This document shows, one piece after another, positions 62,140 to 64,000 of a DNA stretch of 64,000 bases. Made by a program: the position numbers and the translations under genes. This stretch comes from Candidatus Stoquefichus sp. SB1 (GTDB lineage Bacteria > Bacillota_I > Bacilli_A > Erysipelotrichales > Coprobacillaceae): positions 525,157 through 589,156 of the forward strand of contig NZ_LN852695.1 in NCBI RefSeq assembly GCF_001244545.1, in the 5' to 3' direction. Each line of letters starts with the position of its first letter. The first letter of the stretch is position 1. The notes beneath the pieces were generated by a model. It ran no database searches and had not been told where the DNA came from. It was given only the letters and a program-made list of their open reading frames with translations.

Positions 62140-62312
62140 TGTTGCCAAATGATCCAGCTATGTTATTGAGTTATGTGAATATGAAATTAAGAGATCAGTA
62201 TCAATCACTTGAAGATATGTGTGATGATTTAGATGTTTCTATGTCTGAAATTGTGGAAAAACTAAAAAGCATAGACTATATTTACGATAATGAAAAAAAT
62301 CAATTCAAATAA
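62139..62312 (+). CDS. DUF4250 small protein
   Basis: 57 aa: begins MLPNDPAMLLSYVNMKLRDQ and contains LEDMCDDLDVSMSEI, which is the DUF4250 pattern (MLPNDPxMLLSxxNxKLRDxY). It starts with GTG at 62139, overlapping the HAD stop by one nucleotide (TAGTG), with AAGGAGTG ten nt upstream. Probable helix-turn-helix-like small protein; function unknown. Found widely in anaerobic Firmicutes. Confidence 0.88.
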   Translation: MLPNDPAMLLSYVNMKLRDQYQSLEDMCDDLDVSMSEIVEKLKSIDYIYDNEKNQFK

Positions 62313-62359
62313 TTTATTGTTTGTGCTATAATTGGGGAAAATAAGTGGAGGAAATGAAT

Positions 62360-63562
62360 ATGTTAAAATTAGAGCAGTTTCAAGAAGCAAAAAAGAGAGT
62401 CGATGAAGTCATTATTCCCACTCCCTTAATATATAGTGAAGCTTTTTCAAAAGAATGTAAGAACGAAGTTTATATTAAACCAGAAAATCTGCAAAGAACT
62501 GGCGCTTTTAAAATCAGAGGGGCATATAATAAGATTGTAAAAATGAATGATGAAGCAAAGAAAAAAGGTTTGATTGCTTCATCAGCTGGGAATCATGCTC
62601 AGGGGGTTGCATATGCTGCCCACAAATTAGGTGTTAAAGCAACAATTGTTATGCCTAAGCATACGCCATTAATTAAGGTTGAAGCAACCCAGTCGCATGG
62701 AGCGGAAGTTGTTTTGGCTGGTGAAGTTTATGATGATTCTTATAATGCCGCTTGTAAGTTACAAAAAGAAAATGGATATACATTTGTTCATCCTTTCAAT
62801 GATGAAGATGTCATTGAAGGACAAGGAACAATTGCTTTGGAAATTTTAGAAGAATTACCAAACGCTGATATTATTTTAGTACCTGTTGGTGGAGGTGGAT
62901 TGATTTCTGGAATTGCCTGTGCAGCAAAAGCTATCAAACCAACTATCAAGATTATTGGAGTAGAGCCAGAAGGTGCAGCAAGTGCTTTGGCGGCTATTAA
63001 CGAAGATCAGGTTGTGGCTTTAAAAGAAGCTGTGACGATTGCTGATGGTACAGCTGTTAAACAAATTGGAGAAATTACTTTTGATTATATTAAAGAGTAT
63101 GTTGATGGGATTATAACAGTCTCTGATTATGAATTGATGGATGCATTTTTATTGCTGGTAGAAAAGCATAAATTGGTTGCTGAAAATTCAGGTATTTTAT
63201 CTTTGGCTGCATTGTCAAAATTAAATGAAAAAAATAAGAAAGTTGTGTCTTTAATCAGTGGTGGAAATATTGATGTGATGACAATTTCATCAATGATTAA
63301 TAAGGGGCTTATTGCAAGAGGTAGAATCTTTACTTTTTCTGTCCAATTACCAGATAAGCCAGGGCAATTGGAATATGTTGCTAAAATTTTAGCACAATGT
63401 AATGCTAATGTTATTGGAGTTGATCATAATCAGTTTAAGAATTTTGCTCGTTTTTCAGAAGTGGAATTACGTGTGACTTGTGAAACGAATGGAGAAAGTC
63501 ATATTCAAAAAATTATTGATACTTTTAATGATGTCGGATATACAATTACAAGAATCAATTAA
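62360..63562 (+). CDS. ilvA: Threonine dehydratase (threonine ammonia-lyase) with ACT domain
   Basis: 400 aa. Fold-type II PLP enzyme: Schiff-base Lys in NLQRTGAFKIRGAYNK near residue 52, SSAGNHAQGVAYAA near 77, and the PLP phosphate loop VPVGGGGLISG near 180. A single C-terminal ACT-like domain spans about 325-400 (FSVQLPDKPGQLEYVAKIL). Converts threonine to 2-oxobutyrate and ammonia. The single ACT domain and length match the TdcB/YgeX-like or short IlvA forms, so biosynthetic versus catabolic use is open. ATG at 62360 chosen: GGAGG is 8 nt upstream. Confidence 0.92.
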   Translation: MLKLEQFQEAKKRVDEVIIPTPLIYSEAFSKECKNEVYIKPENLQRTGAFKIRGAYNKIVKMNDEAKKKGLIASSAGNHAQGVAYAAHKLGVKATIVMPKHTPLIKVEATQSHGAEVVLAGEVYDDSYNAACKLQKENGYTFVHPFNDEDVIEGQGTIALEILEELPNADIILVPVGGGGLISGIACAAKAIKPTIKIIGVEPEGAASALAAINEDQVVALKEAVTIADGTAVKQIGEITFDYIKEYVDGIITVSDYELMDAFLLLVEKHKLVAENSGILSLAALSKLNEKNKKVVSLISGGNIDVMTISSMINKGLIARGRIFTFSVQLPDKPGQLEYVAKILAQCNANVIGVDHNQFKNFARFSEVELRVTCETNGESHIQKIIDTFNDVGYTITRIN

Positions 63563-63584
63563 GGAACGAAAGTTCCTTTTTTTT
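63561..63584 (+). terminator. ilvA terminator
   Basis: Stem AAGGAAC / GTTCCTT with GAAA tetraloop and eight T. Confidence 0.9.
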
Positions 63585-63689
63585 GTAAGAAAAAAAGAAA
63601 AATGAACTTTTTTTGTGTATATATAAGTATAGGGATCTTTTGAATAAATATTTACTTTAAGCAATTATTATGGTATATTGTTATTAGAT

Positions 63690-63709
63690 TCCTTATATCA
63701 ATATAAGGA
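63690..63709 (+). promoter_or_regulatory. Hairpin overlapping the Rpn ribosome binding site (copy 2)
   Basis: Perfect 9-2-9 repeat TCCTTATAT / ATATAAGGA; the right arm includes AAGGA of AAGGAGG. Same as in copy 1. Confidence 0.6.
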
Positions 63710-63718
63710 GGTTATGTA

Positions 63719-64000
63719 ATGAGTTTTTTGATTTGCGAAAACAGTACTGATTATCTTGATTCTATTGCCAGACTGAGACTGATGGATGATGACTTCATGA
63801 GGATTGTCTTTAAGGATGAGGATGTTGTCAGACAGTTTCTTGAAATTATCCTTGAAAGGAAAGTTGATATCATTGAATGTCATGCTCAGTATGATATCAA
63901 TAATATACTGGGAAGAGCGATCAGTATTGATGTGCTGGTTAAGGATGGTGATGACTATATCAACATTGAAGTACAGAGAGATACCAAAGGAGCACATCCT
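63719..64000 (+). CDS. Rpn-family nuclease, copy 2 (cut by window end)
   Basis: First 94 codons only; the predicted residues are the same as copy 1 at 20058-20870, including the core ISIDVLVKDGDDYINIEVQR. AAGGAGG at 63705-63711 precedes the ATG. Whether the gene is complete beyond the window is unknown. It follows the ilvA terminator by 135 bp. The near-perfect match implies recent duplication, gene conversion or mobility. Confidence 0.88.
   Translation, partial: MSFLICENSTDYLDSIARLRLMDDDFMRIVFKDEDVVRQFLEIILERKVDIIECHAQYDINNILGRAISIDVLVKDGDDYINIEVQRDTKGAHP

Larger units (their letters stand above)
63590..64000 (+). repeat. Inverted long repeat, arm 2
   Basis: Same 411 bp as 20589-20999, read on the opposite strand; continues beyond the window. 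Holds the promoter (TTTACT-17-TATATT), the hairpin leader and the first 94 codons of an Rpn gene. Confidence 0.9.

Noticed and set aside
63698..63997. Minus-strand frame at the right edge, also seen opposite Rpn copy 1
   Set aside because: It is the antisense shadow of the Rpn gene; it recurs only because the underlying DNA is duplicated. Useful as evidence of identity, not as a gene.

Overview
The window is a 64 kb piece of a low-GC Firmicutes chromosome. Strong AGGAGG-type ribosome binding sites, AT-rich codon use, a T-box leader, a pyrG-type attenuator, VanRS-like and OmpR-type two-component systems, PTS sugar uptake and many anaerobe electron carriers (rubredoxins, rubrerythrin, Fe-S aldo/keto reductase) all fit a strictly anaerobic gut bacterium. 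Erysipelotrichia/Coprobacillaceae-like is my best guess; this is inference from gene style, not a marker-gene result.

Layout. 1-2.5 kb: end of an arginine operon (argJ partial, argB, argF). 2.6-5.3 kb: an uncharacterised protein and a membrane-bound XRE regulator. 5.7-13.7 kb: a divergent sugar locus (LacI regulator, HAD phosphatase and SIS protein leftward; ROK kinase, cytoplasmic GH9 hydrolase and PTS EIIC rightward) with two copies of one operator. 13.7-18.4 kb: DUF362 ferredoxin protein behind a MerR-type promoter, an orphan prepilin, an Fe-S aldo/keto reductase and a cell-wall amidase. 18.5-20 kb: a PurF paralogue whose glutaminase site has been lost. 20-23 kb: an Rpn-family nuclease, a CAP-domain protein and an oxidoreductase. 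23-27.5 kb: TtcA-like and TcdA-like tRNA-modification genes, two tandem ferritin-like proteins and a MecA-like penicillin-binding protein. 27.6-28.4 kb: nine tRNA genes on the minus strand with a clear promoter and terminator, followed by a decayed stretch holding a RelE-type toxin relic and a start-less reading frame.

29-36.5 kb: an aminotransferase; a peroxide-defence cluster (flavoredoxin-rubredoxin, rubredoxin-helical-rubredoxin, ferredoxin-rubrerythrin-rubredoxin) with a Fur/PerR-architecture box in front; a VanRS-like pair; and pyrG with its CTP-sensing attenuator. 36.6-40.4 kb: a response regulator, histidine kinase, membrane-anchored unknown and C39-like peptidase. 40.7-47.3 kb: a VOC-GNAT fusion, an ArsR/flavodoxin-ferredoxin pair, HAD phosphatases, an oxidoreductase, a membrane MerR regulator and a helical-repeat protein. 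47.5-53.2 kb: a small alarmone synthetase, a C45-type acyltransferase, ispF, gltX, an Ig-like surface protein, a rhomboid protease and a YaiI-family protein. 53.2-56 kb: a c-di-GMP-I riboswitch in front of a sensor diguanylate cyclase. 56-57.8 kb: asnB with a T-box-like leader carrying an AAC (Asn) specifier. 57.9-63.6 kb: a membrane protein, a MATE exporter with a divergent MerR regulator, a HAD phosphatase, DUF4250 and threonine dehydratase. 63.6-64 kb: a second, apparently identical copy of the Rpn gene and its leader, inverted relative to the first.

The observations I find most unusual are the pseudo-glutaminase PurF paralogue, the Rpn duplication with a possible intragenic antitoxin start and a hairpin over its ribosome binding site, the fused ferredoxin-rubrerythrin operon, the GH9/ROK/SIS sugar locus, and the identical 15-bp palindrome class upstream of both the membrane XRE regulator and the MecA-like PBP.
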